Origin: Leptospira ilyithenensis
GTDB taxonomy: Bacteria > Spirochaetota > Leptospiria > Leptospirales > Leptospiraceae
Length of the DNA stretch: 64,000 nt
Reading direction: 5' to 3'
Assembly (NCBI RefSeq): GCF_004771005.1
Contig: NZ_RQHV01000043.1
Coordinates: 186,001-250,000 of the forward strand
In this document: piece by piece, positions 8,321 through 16,830 of the stretch
Numbering within the stretch: position 1 is the stretch's first letter
How the letters are laid out: each line of letters begins with the position of its first letter
Translations under genes and position numbers: made by a program
Notes under the pieces: model-generated
What the model saw: only the letters and a program-made list of their open reading frames with translations
Database searches by the model: none
Told to the model about the DNA's origin: nothing

Positions 8321-10582
8321 TCATTCGGAGAAAGAAGGAGATCCGAGAGTCAACTCAGGCAAGAGAATACGAAACAATGTTCTACCTTGAACGGATTCCA
8401 AAAGAATTTTTCCATTATGCTTATCTATCACTTGTTTGGTGATATGCAAACCCAAACCCGTTCCCTCCCCAGCTGATTTGGTTGTAAAGAACGGTTCAAA
8501 AATCTTTTCCTGCAAAGAAAGGGGGATTCCTCTTCCCGTATCTTCGATGGAAATGGAAATATAATTTTCCGATTCAAAATATTCTTTTCGGATTGAGATT
8601 TTAATCACTCCTGTTTCTTTCATAGCTTGGATGGAGTTGTGAATCAAATTGGTCCAAACTTGAATCAATTCATCAGGGTAACAAAATATTTCCGGAACCA
8701 CCGAATAATCTTTTACAATCTCAATTCCCGTTTTGAAAGAATGGGAAAATACAGTCAGAACAGTTTCAATTCCTTCAATAATATCGGTTAGTTTTTTTTC
8801 CGCTTTCGGATCGAAGTGAGTAAATAATTTCAAAGATAAAACTATTTTTTCAACTCTTTGAGAAGCGGATAATATTCCTTCCGTTTTCCGAATAAGCCCG
8901 AAGAATTCATAGGCCCATTTCCAGACCGGTTCATAGGAAGAATCATTCAAGTATTCCGAATACTCCAAAGGAAGGTGATCAATTCCCATCTCCAATAGGT
9001 TTTCTGCCAAAGAAGCAGGATCCTTACTTCCCTTCTCTTCTAAAAAACTGACGATCTCTTTTCTAATGGATCTTTCTTCTTTATAGGAAAGATGTTTTAC
9101 AGGCAAACGCGCCTGCTCGATCAATTTCAAAAACAAAGCGAGATTTTTTCCATCCAAAGATTTGGAAATCTCGGAAAGGGATTTCATCATAGTTTCCAAG
9201 GAAGTTTGCAGATTGTTTGCCGAAACATTAACTACCGTTAGTGGCGAGTTGATTTCATGAGCAACGCCTGCGACGATTGCTCCCAAAGAAGACATTTTTT
9301 CCGATTGAACCAATTGATACTGGGCCGCGCGCAAATTGGTTTCGGCAAGATTCATTGCACTCGTGTGCCTTCTGGAAAGATAAAAACTTTGCGAGAGAAC
9401 AAAAACAAGCAGCCCGAAACTCATAATCTCTCCGCCCAGACTTCCGGTGAACAATAACATAATATCGTGGATCACCGATCCGAAAAAAAAGAGAAGCCCT
9501 ATCACGAGTGCCTCTCTTCCTTCCAGTTTCGATTTCCAAATTTGATAAATCACATAGAGGCAAACGATAATGGGCAGAAAGGTAACGGAGATCATAGGGT
9601 AAAGAGTCAAACTCAAATAATAAGTAGAACCGAAAATGGAAACCAGGATCGGTAAAATATAAATAATCCCGGAAAAATGGATGAATCGGATGGGAATGGC
9701 AACGGGGTTTAATGATCTTATATAATATAGTCCGGTAAGTGATCCGGCAAAAAAAGAAAAATAATTGAGCCGCATGCTGATCTCATTGTCTTCCATAGCG
9801 GATACAACGGAAAAGATGTTTCTTCCCGTAACTGTTAGGCGGGTGGCCATAAAGAAACAAAAAAGAATAAACAAAACCGAGCTTGGATTTTTTCTGCGAA
9901 AACAATAATAACTCAATTGATAAAGTGCGAGTAAAATCAAACCTCCTACAACGAACGACTCTCGCACCAAAGCCAGATTATTTTGGGATTCAAGAACCGC
10001 TTTTTTTCCAAGAGTTGGAGGATTCCACATCCCTCCCCGCGCATGATGAAAATTGGAAACCTGAATATAAAGCAGAACTTCCCGACTCGTATCCAAATCA
10101 GCCGGAAGGGCAAACAATCGGTCGGTTGTACTGATGACCTCTCCACCATATTCATATTTGGTGATCTTCCCTGATTCTCCGATTTGTTTCCTGTTGATAA
10201 AAAATTTTGCAGCGACTCCGTAAACACCGGAGCGGAGCAAAATATCTTCCGTATCTATATTTTGAGGAAGTTTTAGACTGAGAACATACGTGCCCCAAGC
10301 ATTCCCTTCTTTATCCACCCATTTAGAAATACTCGAATTCCAGTTTTGTTTGCTCGTATCAATGGAAACAGGTTCTTCCGAAGGAAGAGTCTGTCCGTCC
10401 AGCCAAAGATAGGGATAAAGTTTCCATTCTCCTCTAAGAGGAACGATTGGTTGTCTATTAAGATCCCAACCGGACAAATCTATCTTGCCATCCGAAATAG
10501 GAAATTCCGGGCCCGCCTTCTTGCAGCTAACACTAAAATAGGCGGCAAAAATCAGAAAAATTCGTATATAAGTCAAATTCAT
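8321..10582 (-). CDS. 7TMR-DISM-type membrane sensor histidine kinase
   Basis: About 753 residues. The start has a lipoprotein-like leader ending at SVSCKK, followed by an extracytoplasmic jelly-roll sensor (residues about 30-200, GEWKLYPYLW, GVAAKFFINRKQIGESG), seven membrane spans (about 205-400) and a kinase core. The H-box GAIVAGVAHEINSPL has its histidine near residue 442. A roughly 100-residue helical insertion follows (EERSIRKEIVSFLEEKG to LEMGIDHLPLEYSEYL) before the rest of the dimerisation helix. The ATPase is intact: NLIHNSIQAM, DTGRGI, FFTTKSAGEGTGLGL. The ATG at 10582 is chosen over a TTG at 10594. It is last in an operon with another kinase and a response regulator. Confidence 0.88.
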   Translation of the reverse strand: MNLTYIRIFLIFAAYFSVSCKKAGPEFPISDGKIDLSGWDLNRQPIVPLRGEWKLYPYLWLDGQTLPSEEPVSIDTSKQNWNSSISKWVDKEGNAWGTYVLSLKLPQNIDTEDILLRSGVYGVAAKFFINRKQIGESGKITKYEYGGEVISTTDRLFALPADLDTSREVLLYIQVSNFHHARGGMWNPPTLGKKAVLESQNNLALVRESFVVGGLILLALYQLSYYCFRRKNPSSVLFILFCFFMATRLTVTGRNIFSVVSAMEDNEISMRLNYFSFFAGSLTGLYYIRSLNPVAIPIRFIHFSGIIYILPILVSIFGSTYYLSLTLYPMISVTFLPIIVCLYVIYQIWKSKLEGREALVIGLLFFFGSVIHDIMLLFTGSLGGEIMSFGLLVFVLSQSFYLSRRHTSAMNLAETNLRAAQYQLVQSEKMSSLGAIVAGVAHEINSPLTVVNVSANNLQTSLETMMKSLSEISKSLDGKNLALFLKLIEQARLPVKHLSYKEERSIRKEIVSFLEEKGSKDPASLAENLLEMGIDHLPLEYSEYLNDSSYEPVWKWAYEFFGLIRKTEGILSASQRVEKIVLSLKLFTHFDPKAEKKLTDIIEGIETVLTVFSHSFKTGIEIVKDYSVVPEIFCYPDELIQVWTNLIHNSIQAMKETGVIKISIRKEYFESENYISISIEDTGRGIPLSLQEKIFEPFFTTKSAGEGTGLGLHITKQVIDKHNGKILLESVQGRTLFRILLPELTLGSPSFSE

Positions 10583-10590
10583 ATGATCAT

Positions 10591-11757
10591 TCAAAATAAA
10601 AATTGAATCATTATGGAACCGTCTTCATTCAGATTTTCCTTTATCACACCGCCGAGTTTTTCCATCAGTTCTTCCAAAATCTCCTTACCCCTCCCGTTTG
10701 AGAGTGAATACGTTGTATGGGATATAAAACTGAATTCAAGTCCTTTCTCATCGGAATTTAATTTCCAAACAGGATTTGAGATTCCATATTTTAAATCATT
10801 ATTGGTAACTTCCGTCAGAAGAGATAAAAAATCTTTTTCCTTAGCTGGAAACAAGGAAGGGATGGAATCATAATCATTCGGAAAATCAAACAGAACCTTC
10901 CTGCCGGAATAGGAATACCGACGGATCAAAATAGTCTTCATACCTATAAATAAATTTTCCGAAAGCAGTTTGGTTTCTTCGACAACAGAAATTCCTGCTT
11001 GGAGACTACTGATTAAAAATAATGCCGTCCGACGCAGATTGTCTTTTTGTTCGGAAGTAACGGTCTCTCCTTCCGGAATTTTTTCCAGTCCCACAAACAA
11101 AGAAGTTAACCCGGCTCCCAGATAATTATGCATATCATCATAGATTGTTTTTCTTTCCTGAAATCTCAGTTTTTTCTGCAGAAGCAGGATTTTGTGTTTT
11201 TGAATTACGTTTTGAAGATTGAGTCTATACCACCAACCAAACATTAGCATTGAGAAAATATAAGCGGGGGCACCGTAACTTGCCATCACGAGAAAACGGA
11301 AAAAAATTTCTTCAAAAGGCCCGAGAAACGTATAACGGATAAATGAATAGAGATAGAGAGAGTTCCAAAATAGAGAAAAATAAACAGGTCGACCCGGAAA
11401 AAGAAATATGGATAAGACTAAAATCAAAAATGTAGAGTAACCTACTTTTACATTATCAAACTCGCCTGCAGGATCATAAAACTGGGTTTCTATCTCCAGG
11501 ACGATTCCCATAGCAAATAAGAACATATAAAATGAAATGTTTTGAAATGTTAATTTTTTACGGGAGATATAAATCAAAAGCAAACTAAGGATCATCATGG
11601 ATCCGTCCAAATACATCAGGATGGGGACATTTCTTTTCCATTCCAAATATACGCCCAACGTATTGGCGAATAGATAAACGATCCCGAAATAAGTTCTCGG
11701 TCTTTTGGTAATCTTACGAAGCACCAGTTCATATCTTAAACCAGTGTCTTTTGTCAT
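10591..11757 (-). CDS. NarX-like membrane histidine kinase with atypical N-box
   Basis: A 388-residue protein with about six hydrophobic spans in residues 20-190, then a HisKA_3-like dimerisation segment RKTIYDDMHNYLGAGL whose histidine is the probable phospho-acceptor, as in NarX/DegS kinases. The ATPase portion is weak: the N-box region reads LLTEVTNNDLKYGIS, and the late glycine segment only SNGRGKEILEELMEKLGG, with no clear DxGxG. It overlaps the upstream response-regulator gene by 4 bp (ATGA), so the two are likely translationally coupled and form a signalling pair. Confidence 0.75.
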   Translation of the reverse strand: MTKDTGLRYELVLRKITKRPRTYFGIVYLFANTLGVYLEWKRNVPILMYLDGSMMILSLLLIYISRKKLTFQNISFYMFLFAMGIVLEIETQFYDPAGEFDNVKVGYSTFLILVLSIFLFPGRPVYFSLFWNSLYLYSFIRYTFLGPFEEIFFRFLVMASYGAPAYIFSMLMFGWWYRLNLQNVIQKHKILLLQKKLRFQERKTIYDDMHNYLGAGLTSLFVGLEKIPEGETVTSEQKDNLRRTALFLISSLQAGISVVEETKLLSENLFIGMKTILIRRYSYSGRKVLFDFPNDYDSIPSLFPAKEKDFLSLLTEVTNNDLKYGISNPVWKLNSDEKGLEFSFISHTTYSLSNGRGKEILEELMEKLGGVIKENLNEDGSIMIQFLF

Positions 11758-12371
11758 CTTTTGAATTTAAGAATAAGTTCGCTCTTTGAATTTACTTCTA
11801 GTTTTCTATAAATACTTTTCAATTGGTTTCGCACAGTACCGTCCGAAGTTCCTAAAGAATGACTGATTTGTTTTGCCGTTTCTCCGTCTACGATACGATC
11901 TAAAATTTGTTTTTCACGAACGGAAAGAATACTTACCATTTCATTTTTGCTAGCCGGTGTTTGAAAATGGCGAATGATACGAAGTGCTATGTTTTGGGTG
12001 AGCAAAACACCTTCTTCCAAAATCACACGAGTTGTCTCCGGGATATCTTTTAAATCGGATTTCCAAATATAACTGCAAGCTCCGAATCGGATGGCCTGAA
12101 AAACTTTTTCCTCATCTTGAAATATAGAGAGTACGGATAATTTTGCATCCGGGTATTTTTGTCTGAGGTAAGGAATGGTGGAAAGTCCGTCCACATCGGG
12201 CAGCCCTAAGTCCAAATAAATCAAATCCAAAGATGCGGGTTCGTTGGATTTGAAGTCTTGAAAATTGGAAAAATGAATCACATGATATTCGCTGCCGGAT
12301 ACTTGGAAACGTCGAATGACTTCTCGGGCAAACTCCAAATCATCTTCCAATAATAATATGGACTTACTCAT
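11754..12371 (-). CDS. NarL/FixJ-family response regulator
   Basis: A 205-residue regulator. The receiver domain (about 1-125) has acidic residues LLEDDLEF, the phospho-accepting Asp in LIYLDLGLPDVDG near residue 54 and the conserved Lys in YIWKSDL. The C-terminal LuxR-type helix-turn-helix is SVREKQILDRIVDGETAKQI followed by a DNA-recognition helix with TVRNQLKSIYRKL. It is the first gene of a three-gene minus-strand operon with two histidine kinases, so it is probably phosphorylated by one or both. Confidence 0.92.
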   Translation of the reverse strand: MSKSILLLEDDLEFAREVIRRFQVSGSEYHVIHFSNFQDFKSNEPASLDLIYLDLGLPDVDGLSTIPYLRQKYPDAKLSVLSIFQDEEKVFQAIRFGACSYIWKSDLKDIPETTRVILEEGVLLTQNIALRIIRHFQTPASKNEMVSILSVREKQILDRIVDGETAKQISHSLGTSDGTVRNQLKSIYRKLEVNSKSELILKFKR

Positions 12372-12406
12372 GCGGTCTTCCGATTGATTTGCATGCTGCG
12401 GATCAA

Positions 12407-12886
12407 CTAGCTTCCAAAACGTTGCCCAAGCATATGTATCAATTCATGAATGGAATCTACCACATATTTAAAATATTTTGGTTTCATAGGTTCCAAAGGC
12501 ATCAGGGAATGAACTTTTTTATATCGCTCATAAGACTCACGAATGTATTCCAAATACTTCGGGCCGTCGATTGCATACCTTTTGAATGTTTCTTCATTGG
12601 ATTGGTAAATCTCTTTGAATTTGGAAGCGTATTCCTCTTCCAATAAAAAATAATATCGAAGGTCTTTTGAAGTTTTAATCACAGCAACTTCGTAAGAACT
12701 GAGATACCTGCGGGAATTTGCTGCGGAAGCAATGCTAGGTTTTTCGTCCGTTGCGGAGGGTGCCATTTTCGCAACTGCGGCTTCAATGGCTTTTCTTTCC
12801 GTTTCGACTTGTTCTTTTTTGTGTTCCTTTCTGAGCTTTTCTCTCTTAAGGACTTCACTCATCGTGCTGTTTTTATTTTCAGCCAT
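12407..12886 (-). CDS. Uncharacterised charged protein
   Basis: Not recognised. The ATG at 12886 is chosen because AGGA lies about 10 bp upstream, whereas the longer frame starts at a TTG with no support. The product is 159 residues: a highly charged, probably coiled-coil N-terminal segment (MSEVLKREKLRKEHKKEQVE), a short alanine/serine linker, then a helical domain rich in aromatic residues (DLRYYFLLEEEYASKFKEIY, YRESYERYKK-like segments). No membrane span or signal is seen. It follows the rhomboid gene after a 53-bp gap on the same strand and may share its transcript. Confidence 0.6.
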   Translation of the reverse strand: MAENKNSTMSEVLKREKLRKEHKKEQVETERKAIEAAVAKMAPSATDEKPSIASAANSRRYLSSYEVAVIKTSKDLRYYFLLEEEYASKFKEIYQSNEETFKRYAIDGPKYLEYIRESYERYKKVHSLMPLEPMKPKYFKYVVDSIHELIHMLGQRFGS

Positions 12887-12939
12887 TGGTTTATTGTCCT
12901 CATTTTTGAAATTTGTCAAGAAATTACCCGGAAAATTAT

Positions 12940-13893
12940 TTACCCTTTTGCCTTCCTTAAAGCGCAGTTAGGCAGCCATTCACAGCGCAAGCAGATGGGA
13001 TCTTCAGAATTGTACGTAGAAGGCGGGCAAATATTAGCATTTACCACCTGTTTATCGTGAAGATAGTCCTCAACTTGTTCAAAAGAAGTAAGTTTCGATA
13101 ATTCAAATAGGACGATTTCATTTGCTTTTTTCTGATCGGAAAACAAATCTTCCGCTCTGGGAAGAATGGATTTTGGTTTTTGGCGTGCAGGGGCCTCTTC
13201 TCTCTCCCATTCCATTCCGGGAAGGGAAGGAAGATTTACAGACCGGATTTTTCTTTCCATTAGTTTGAAAATAAGAATGCCTGTGATGGCCCCACCCAAG
13301 TGACAAGTGTTAGAAATACCACCGTTTCCGAAAAGGGTGATCACATAACCTACGAGTAAGGATATCCAAACCGCATTTTTCGCCTTCACTCTAAATACCA
13401 AAAGAAATAGTTCCGAATTGGGATACAAGAGCCCGAATACGGCAAGTAGTCCGAATACGGCGCCAGAAGCGCCGATGGTAGGAACGGAGGAATGGTCCAG
13501 GATAGGAATCTCTCCACCTAATTGATTATTAATGATGGCCGAAATAAGCACCAATAATCCGCCACCCAACTGAGATCCGAAATAAAGCAATGTAAACTTC
13601 AGTTTTCCAAGTGCCGGAATCACATAAGTACCCAGCATATAAAAACCGTACATATTCAAAATCAAATGGAATGGAAAAATGCCGGCAGTCTCGTGAAGAA
13701 ATCCGTACGTGAACAATTGCCAGTATGTTCCCGAAAGAACAAAATCAGGAATCAAGGCAAAACGAAAGATTAACTGCTGGTTAGCAAAATGTTGAAGTAA
13801 AAAGACAAGACAATTGAAAATTAAGATTAGGTTGAGGGGATGAGTGAGGGGATTTCCAAATAATTTTGTTCCCTCCCGGTATTTTTCTCTCAT
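12940..13893 (-). CDS. Rhomboid-family intramembrane serine protease with C-terminal cysteine cluster
   Basis: A 317-residue protein. Six hydrophobic spans occupy residues about 20-215. The catalytic Ser is in TIGASGAVFGL (GxSG) and the catalytic His in CHLGGAITGIL, as in rhomboid proteases that cut membrane proteins within the bilayer. The N-terminal HxxxN-like face is NLILIFNCLVFLLQH and later FHLILNMYGFYML. Residues 220-317 form a soluble tail ending with four cysteines in the pattern C-x11-C-x2-C-x5-C (ICLRCEWLPNC), which may bind metal; this tail is not part of standard GlpG. A transcription terminator for the upstream gene separates it from the crotonase. Confidence 0.88.
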   Translation of the reverse strand: MREKYREGTKLFGNPLTHPLNLILIFNCLVFLLQHFANQQLIFRFALIPDFVLSGTYWQLFTYGFLHETAGIFPFHLILNMYGFYMLGTYVIPALGKLKFTLLYFGSQLGGGLLVLISAIINNQLGGEIPILDHSSVPTIGASGAVFGLLAVFGLLYPNSELFLLVFRVKAKNAVWISLLVGYVITLFGNGGISNTCHLGGAITGILIFKLMERKIRSVNLPSLPGMEWEREEAPARQKPKSILPRAEDLFSDQKKANEIVLFELSKLTSFEQVEDYLHDKQVVNANICPPSTYNSEDPICLRCEWLPNCALRKAKG

Positions 13894-13945
13894 AGCTTCT
13901 TCCAGTATTTAATCTCTCAAAGAAGAAACAAGGGAAATAAAAAAA

Positions 13946-13969
13946 GGGGGTTCCCTTTCGGTGACCCCC
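13946..13969 (-). terminator. Rho-independent terminator (minus strand)
   Basis: On the minus strand GGGGGTCACC pairs with GGTTCCC-type bases around a GAAA loop (arms GGGGGT/ACCCCC plus inner pairs), and the stem is followed by TTTTTTATTT. It lies between the crotonase stop and the rhomboid start and probably ends the transcript coming from 15443. Confidence 0.7.
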
Positions 13970-14079
13970 CGGGAGTGATTTAAGACAAAATCAGGCAACA
14001 GATTTTGTCTCGATTATCAATCATTTTTAAGATCGGAAAAAACGAGGGGGGAGTTAACCCGAATGGAAAGTTTTTTGGT

Positions 14080-14103
14080 CTCTTTTTTTTGCAAAAAAAA
14101 GAG
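14080..14103. terminator. AT-rich dyad just after the crotonase gene
   Basis: CTCTTTTTTTT and AAAAAAAAGAG form an 11-bp perfect inverted repeat around a central GC, a few bases past the crotonase stop. It may assist termination; it has no unpaired loop as DNA and so is a weak call. Confidence 0.3.
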
Positions 14104-14110
14104 TCTAATC

Positions 14111-14911
14111 CTACTTTCCAATAAAAACCGGCGGCCTTTTTTCTATGATGCTTGCCAAAGTTTCCTTAAAATCGGCAGAAATAAAATTGCGAGCTTGGGA
14201 CTCCGCTTCTTTTTTTAGGGCCCGATCCAAGTCCTTCCAGGAATATAAATTTTGTTTCAACTCTTGCAAAGCAAGGGGAGCGGCTTCCGCCATATAGACG
14301 GCCAATTCTTTCGTTTTTGCATACACTTCCGCTTTAGGATGGGATTGCCAGGCAAGTCCCCAATTTTTAGCGTCAATGCCCGAAAACGTTTCCCCTGAAA
14401 ATAATAATCTTCCTCCCAAACTTTTGCCCAGAAGTTCCGGAGCCAGGTAAGAACTCCCCATACCCGGATGGATTCCCAACCTAACAAAATTAAACGAATA
14501 TTTCCCTTCATTGGCAAACACCCGAAGATCGCATGCGAATGCGATGGAAAGACCGGCCCCGATCGCATGCCCATTAACAGCTGCTAGAACAGGAACAGGT
14601 AGATTGCGAGCGGAAAGAAAAAAACTGTAGAACTTTCGCATTCCTTTTTTATTTTGAGAAAATGTTTTCTCTGAAAAAGATCTGAGCAGATTCAAATCTC
14701 CTCCTGCGCAAAACACATCGTTTTTTCCGGAAATGATCACTGCACGAGGAAGTTTTTTTTCCTTTGAAATGGAACGAATTGCATCGGCAAATTCTTCTCC
14801 CATCTTCCAGGTCATGGAATTGCGAGATCCGGGGTTATTTAAAAATACGGATATGATCTGACCGTTTGAGTTTGTATCCTTCTCAACTTCTATAAACTCA
14901 TACTTACTCAT
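14111..14911 (-). CDS. Enoyl-CoA hydratase/isomerase (crotonase) family protein
   Basis: A 266-residue crotonase-fold protein acting on acyl-CoA thioesters. FCAGGDLNLL near residue 70 and AVNGHAIGAGLSIAFACDLRV near residue 118 form the oxyanion-hole elements, and LGIHPGMGSSYLAPELLG is the catalytic loop. The position that is Glu in classical hydratases is in a HPGMGSS context, so isomerase or other crotonase chemistry is possible. The start lies 1 bp past the stop of the upstream hypothetical gene, indicating an operon. The precise substrate cannot be told from sequence. Confidence 0.82.
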   Translation of the reverse strand: MSKYEFIEVEKDTNSNGQIISVFLNNPGSRNSMTWKMGEEFADAIRSISKEKKLPRAVIISGKNDVFCAGGDLNLLRSFSEKTFSQNKKGMRKFYSFFLSARNLPVPVLAAVNGHAIGAGLSIAFACDLRVFANEGKYSFNFVRLGIHPGMGSSYLAPELLGKSLGGRLLFSGETFSGIDAKNWGLAWQSHPKAEVYAKTKELAVYMAEAAPLALQELKQNLYSWKDLDRALKKEAESQARNFISADFKETLASIIEKRPPVFIGK

Positions 14912-14912
14912 A

Positions 14913-15443
14913 TTAAACGGCGACTTCCTTTATATTAAATGCCTCATACCAAACTTTATCCTGCAAAGAAAGAGGACGATTGCCAAGTCCCAAGTTTTCG
15001 AAATAATCCAAAAGAATTTCCAGATGAATGGATTCTTCCTCTTCATTTTTCCAAAGGACGGTATCGATTCCTTTGCTTACCAATGCTTCCGAACGCACAT
15101 TGTTTTTATAATACTCCGGTTTGCCCGCAAAGATCAAATGTGCGGAAATCAAATCAAAACGAATCGTATCCACAATCTTTCGTAAGGATTCCTCCGTTTC
15201 CAAAAAGTATCTGGAGGCAACTTCTGTTTGGAAATAATCCCCCCAAGTGATGATGTCAGGAAGAACGCCGAACTGTTCTTTCAGTTTTTCCTGCACTTCG
15301 ACCTCTGTAAACAGAGTCGTGGAAAAACGATCCACGATTTCCGCCAAATCCACCAGGATGGCAAGTTTTTCGGGACTGATGAGTCCTTGGCGGATCATCG
15401 GTAGGAGTTCTGGGTTGACTTGGTTTGGTAGAACTAGTTCCAT
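14913..15443 (-). CDS. Uncharacterised protein co-transcribed with a crotonase
   Basis: Not recognised. The ATG at 15443 is chosen because GAGGAAG lies about 6 bp upstream; the open frame extends to 15638 but that part is antisense to the start of the PilZ-like gene and has no signal. The 176-residue product is acidic and helical, starting MELVLPNQVNPELLPMIRQG, with no membrane span or signal peptide. The start codon is about 95 bp from the divergent PilZ-like gene start, so the two share a promoter region. Confidence 0.7.
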   Translation of the reverse strand: MELVLPNQVNPELLPMIRQGLISPEKLAILVDLAEIVDRFSTTLFTEVEVQEKLKEQFGVLPDIITWGDYFQTEVASRYFLETEESLRKIVDTIRFDLISAHLIFAGKPEYYKNNVRSEALVSKGIDTVLWKNEEEESIHLEILLDYFENLGLGNRPLSLQDKVWYEAFNIKEVAV

Positions 15444-15536
15444 ATACTTCCTCTTTCGACGTATTTTGTCGTTTTCCCTTAGATTTTTCCGGCTTTGGGT
15501 TTGTATTTTGGGCATTTCGGATTCGATATTATATAT

Positions 15537-16826
15537 ATGGCGATCGGAAGAACGGACTCTATGCAGGAACTCATTACGATCCTGGAATCTCTTTTTGAAG
15601 AGACGATCGTCGGCTCGGACGTAAACATCGTCAAACATCTGTTCTATTATCTAAAAGCGGACAATAGGGAATTCGAATTTATTTACGAAGAGGAAAACCT
15701 GGTTGCCGCCGTAGAAGAAATCGAGGCGGACACAGTCACGCTTCTCATTCCCGACATCGTGGAAAAAGGCTCAAGAAGGGCACGTGTCCGGTTTGAAGTG
15801 ATGAACATAAACTACCAGTTCGAAGTGGTGATTACCGATATCCAACAGGGAAAAATAATCATAAAAACGCCAACCGAACTTCAATCTTATCAGCTCAGAA
15901 CCAGCAGAAGGATTCCGGTAGATGATCTTTTTATGAATTTTATCATTCTATTCCGTTCCTTGACGGGCGGATCAAGAGAGGTCGGAAAAAACCTTTACGC
16001 AGAAAGCAGATTCCCCCACCTAATGAAAGAAATACGGAAGGACCAGCCGGATCTTAAGCTTGTAAATGTAATCCTTACGGAAGCGATTCAAAAAGTTTCC
16101 AAAGACTACGAAATCGTTTTTTATAATGAAACAAAACAGCTTTCGGAGCCGGAACAGTTTGTTAAAAAATTTCTGCAACAAACGGGCAAAACCATATACA
16201 TTCCCGACTGCAGCCGAATGGAGTCCTATATCCAGGAAACAAACAGCGAGTTTTTGTTTAATTTCAATTCCGAATACAAAGATATGATTAAGGAACTGGG
16301 AGAAGACTTTACTCAGGAGTTTTTCGAATCCATGAGGAAGATGGAATCAAGGGATTTTTTTGTGTCCTATGTGATCGCACCCATCCGATTGTACGAAGAT
16401 GTGGTCGGTCATTTAAAAACTTACTCCACTGCCATGGACCGTTTTACAATTTCAAGCGCACAAGCCATCTACATCCACGAACTTGCCGAAATCATAAGTT
16501 ATGCATTTACCAAAGTAGCAATTCAATACGGTAGCTATGAAACTATGCAAAGTACAACTAGGGTTGTGGATATTTCCCTAGACGGTCTTTTGTTTGAGAT
16601 TCACGACAAACGTTTGTTCCAGTATCTGAAGCGGCATAATATCATCAAGATGTTTATTCCTCTGAAAAAGGAAGTAACTTTGATTATACGAGGAGAAATC
16701 ATAAGATATCTGGACAAAGGGGATCATTATCATCTGGGGGTAAACTATTTCAGTTCGTCCTCAAACGATATGCTGTATTTGGAAGATTTTTTATTTGATA
16801 AGAGTATGAAAATCCTTTCTGAATAA
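15537..16826 (+). CDS. PilZ-like domain protein (possible DUF1577 type)
   Basis: About 429 residues from ATG 15537; an ATG at 15561 with GGAAG about 10 bp upstream is equally possible. Residues about 60-150 look like a YcgR-N/PilZ-type barrel, with RRARVRFEVMNINYQFEVV and LRTSRRIPVDDLF; the RxxxR sequence resembles a c-di-GMP-binding switch. The C-terminal 100 residues have a second PilZ-like motif, RVVDISLDGLLFEI (DxSxxG) with YHLGVNYF. The middle is helical and may be a degenerate GAF-like sensor. It resembles Leptospira proteins annotated DUF1577, but this is recalled, not searched. Cytosolic; a c-di-GMP effector role is inferred. Confidence 0.6.
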   Translation: MAIGRTDSMQELITILESLFEETIVGSDVNIVKHLFYYLKADNREFEFIYEEENLVAAVEEIEADTVTLLIPDIVEKGSRRARVRFEVMNINYQFEVVITDIQQGKIIIKTPTELQSYQLRTSRRIPVDDLFMNFIILFRSLTGGSREVGKNLYAESRFPHLMKEIRKDQPDLKLVNVILTEAIQKVSKDYEIVFYNETKQLSEPEQFVKKFLQQTGKTIYIPDCSRMESYIQETNSEFLFNFNSEYKDMIKELGEDFTQEFFESMRKMESRDFFVSYVIAPIRLYEDVVGHLKTYSTAMDRFTISSAQAIYIHELAEIISYAFTKVAIQYGSYETMQSTTRVVDISLDGLLFEIHDKRLFQYLKRHNIIKMFIPLKKEVTLIIRGEIIRYLDKGDHYHLGVNYFSSSSNDMLYLEDFLFDKSMKILSE

Positions 16827-16830
16827 TCGT

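Noticed and set aside
15444..15638. Extension of the unknown 14913-15443 gene
   Set aside because: Strong GAGGAAG site points to ATG 15443, and the extra part is antisense to the PilZ-like gene start.
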